From assembly GCF_000517085.1 (NCBI RefSeq), contig NZ_KI912107.1:1116398-1180397 (forward strand): a DNA stretch of 64,000 nt, in the 5' to 3' direction. A program made the position numbers and the translations under genes. Shown piece after piece: positions 63,684-64,000 of the stretch. The DNA comes from Saccharicrinis fermentans DSM 9555 = JCM 21142 (GTDB taxonomy: Bacteria; Bacteroidota; Bacteroidia; Bacteroidales; Marinilabiliaceae). The notes under the pieces are model-generated. The model was not told where the DNA came from. It saw only the letters and a program-made list of their open reading frames with translations, and did no database searches. Each line of letters starts with the position of its first letter. The first letter of the stretch is position 1.

Positions 63684-63749
63684 ATGGTTTATAAATTAAC
63701 CCATATTACCTCTAATATTACTTCAGCCATTACCCCTTGGGGGGTCTAG
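63684..63749 (+). CDS. thrL: Threonine operon leader peptide (21 residues)
   Basis: A short frame from ATG 63684 to TAG 63747-63749 begins MVYKLTHITS and ends ITPWGV. Threonine is at positions 6, 9, 13 and 17 and isoleucine at 8, 12 and 16. Thr and Ile are the end products of the pathway that starts with the downstream aspartate kinase. The frame sits about 30 bases after a consensus promoter and just before alternative hairpins, with no other gene before thrA. Length equals that of E. coli ThrL, although the sequence is unrelated. It is proposed to act by ribosome stalling at Thr codons when charged tRNA is scarce. Confidence 0.75.
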   Translation: MVYKLTHITSNITSAITPWGV

Positions 63750-63765
63750 TTATTATTCTTCTGCC

Positions 63766-63807
63766 TTCAGGAGGTTTATTCGTATAAATACTACCTGGAA
63801 TTGTTTT
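63766..63807 (+). terminator. Attenuator hairpin of the threonine leader
   Basis: TTCAGGAGGTTTAT (63766-63779) pairs with 63784-63800 (ATAAATACTACCTGGAA) through a 4-base loop, with three bulges, followed by TTGTTTT. An alternative pairing of GGTCTAGTTATT (63743-63754) with AATACTACC (63787-63795) would remove its right arm, as in an antiterminator. The ACCC/GGGT stem inside the leader (63732-63745) could sequester that alternative strand. Confidence 0.55.
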
Positions 63808-63934
63808 AAAAGCATTTTAATAGAATGCTAATGTAAACATAGAAATAGTTCATTGAGCAATCGCAATCATCTTTTATAATAGTATAAAACATAAAGCCAT
63901 ATCTTTTAATATGGTTAATCAATATTCAAATCAT

Positions 63935-64000
63935 ATGAAGGTCTTAAAATTTGGGGGAACGTCCGTAGGTTCTTCGGAGAGTATATTAAAAGTTAAAAAT
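63935..64000 (+). CDS. thrA: Aspartate kinase start (probably bifunctional aspartokinase/homoserine dehydrogenase I), partial
   Basis: The last 66 bases encode MKVLKFGGTSVGSSESIL, the invariant N-terminus of aspartate kinases (KFGGTSV nucleotide/aspartate-binding motif); the gene continues beyond the window. The bifunctional ThrA form is the most likely because a Thr-rich leader precedes it and Bacteroidota ThrA proteins open with MKVLKFGGTSVG. The monofunctional LysC form cannot be excluded from 22 residues. Confidence 0.88.
   Translation, partial: MKVLKFGGTSVGSSESILKVKN

Noticed and set aside
1-64000. CRISPR arrays, tRNA or rRNA genes
   Set aside because: No regularly spaced repeats were seen in any intergenic gap, and no gap shows the conserved TTC-loop or cloverleaf features of tRNA or rRNA sequence.

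Overview
The window is a chromosomal segment of a member of the Bacteroidota, most likely a marine or sediment fermenter of the Marinilabiliales/Bacteroidales type; this placement is inferred from gene content only. The DNA is AT-rich. Promoters fit the Bacteroidota TTTG/TAnnTTTG pattern, and few genes have Shine-Dalgarno sites. Markers of the phylum include an Oar-type TonB-dependent receptor, a protease with a type IX secretion (T9SS) tail, DUF4465 and DUF4369/TlpA lipoprotein-type genes, and LytS/LytTR signalling.

Layout. 1-312: tail of a membrane protein. 372-6374: Bcr/CflA drug exporter, tandem DUF1566 lipoprotein, PPK2 polyphosphate kinase, U32 peptidase/RlhA-like protein. 6700-15008: a MacAB-TolC-type efflux operon (TolC, adaptor, ATPase, permease) followed by a LytS histidine kinase and a LytTR regulator. 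The last two are separated by an IS110-family element. 15096-21036: small unknown gene, frameshifted nucleotide phosphodiesterase, Oar receptor and its likely TetR regulator. 21296-26416: galactose cluster (galK, two sugar MFS transporters, galM) punctuated by terminators. 26902-31238: YfiR-like protein, MaoC hydratase, S41 protease, ribosomal protein L19, HglS-like DUF1338 enzyme. 31433-37908: fermentative acyl-phosphate cluster pta-hbd-ackA-ptb-ptb-buk. 38011-41564: cation/proton antiporter and T9SS serine protease. 53412-41575 (minus strand): prmA, a 1496-residue exported protein of unknown function, a DUF4097-like exported protein, aminopeptidase P, a GT2 glycosyltransferase, a TlpA-like thioredoxin and a DUF4465 lipoprotein. 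53648-63413: AraC regulator, translationally coupled acyltransferase/DUF6320 pair, MBL hydrolase, MFS, coiled-coil lipoprotein, CarboxypepD-reg protein, DUF2007-Usp fusion, secreted unknown. 63619-64000: promoter, 21-codon Thr-rich leader peptide, attenuator and the start of aspartate kinase (thrA).

The strongest discovery is the IS110-family element at 13021-14276. Its left end can fold into a three-hairpin RNA with the layout of a bridge RNA. All four predicted guide segments match the element ends and the flanking target around one shared AT core, which places the insertion exactly at the start codon of the response regulator. The second is a ribosome-mediated threonine attenuator before thrA. 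Other points of interest are a one-base frameshift in an otherwise intact phosphodiesterase, three ATGG-centred palindromes before the yfiR-like gene, a TetR-type operator over the Oar promoter, and duplicated ptb genes.
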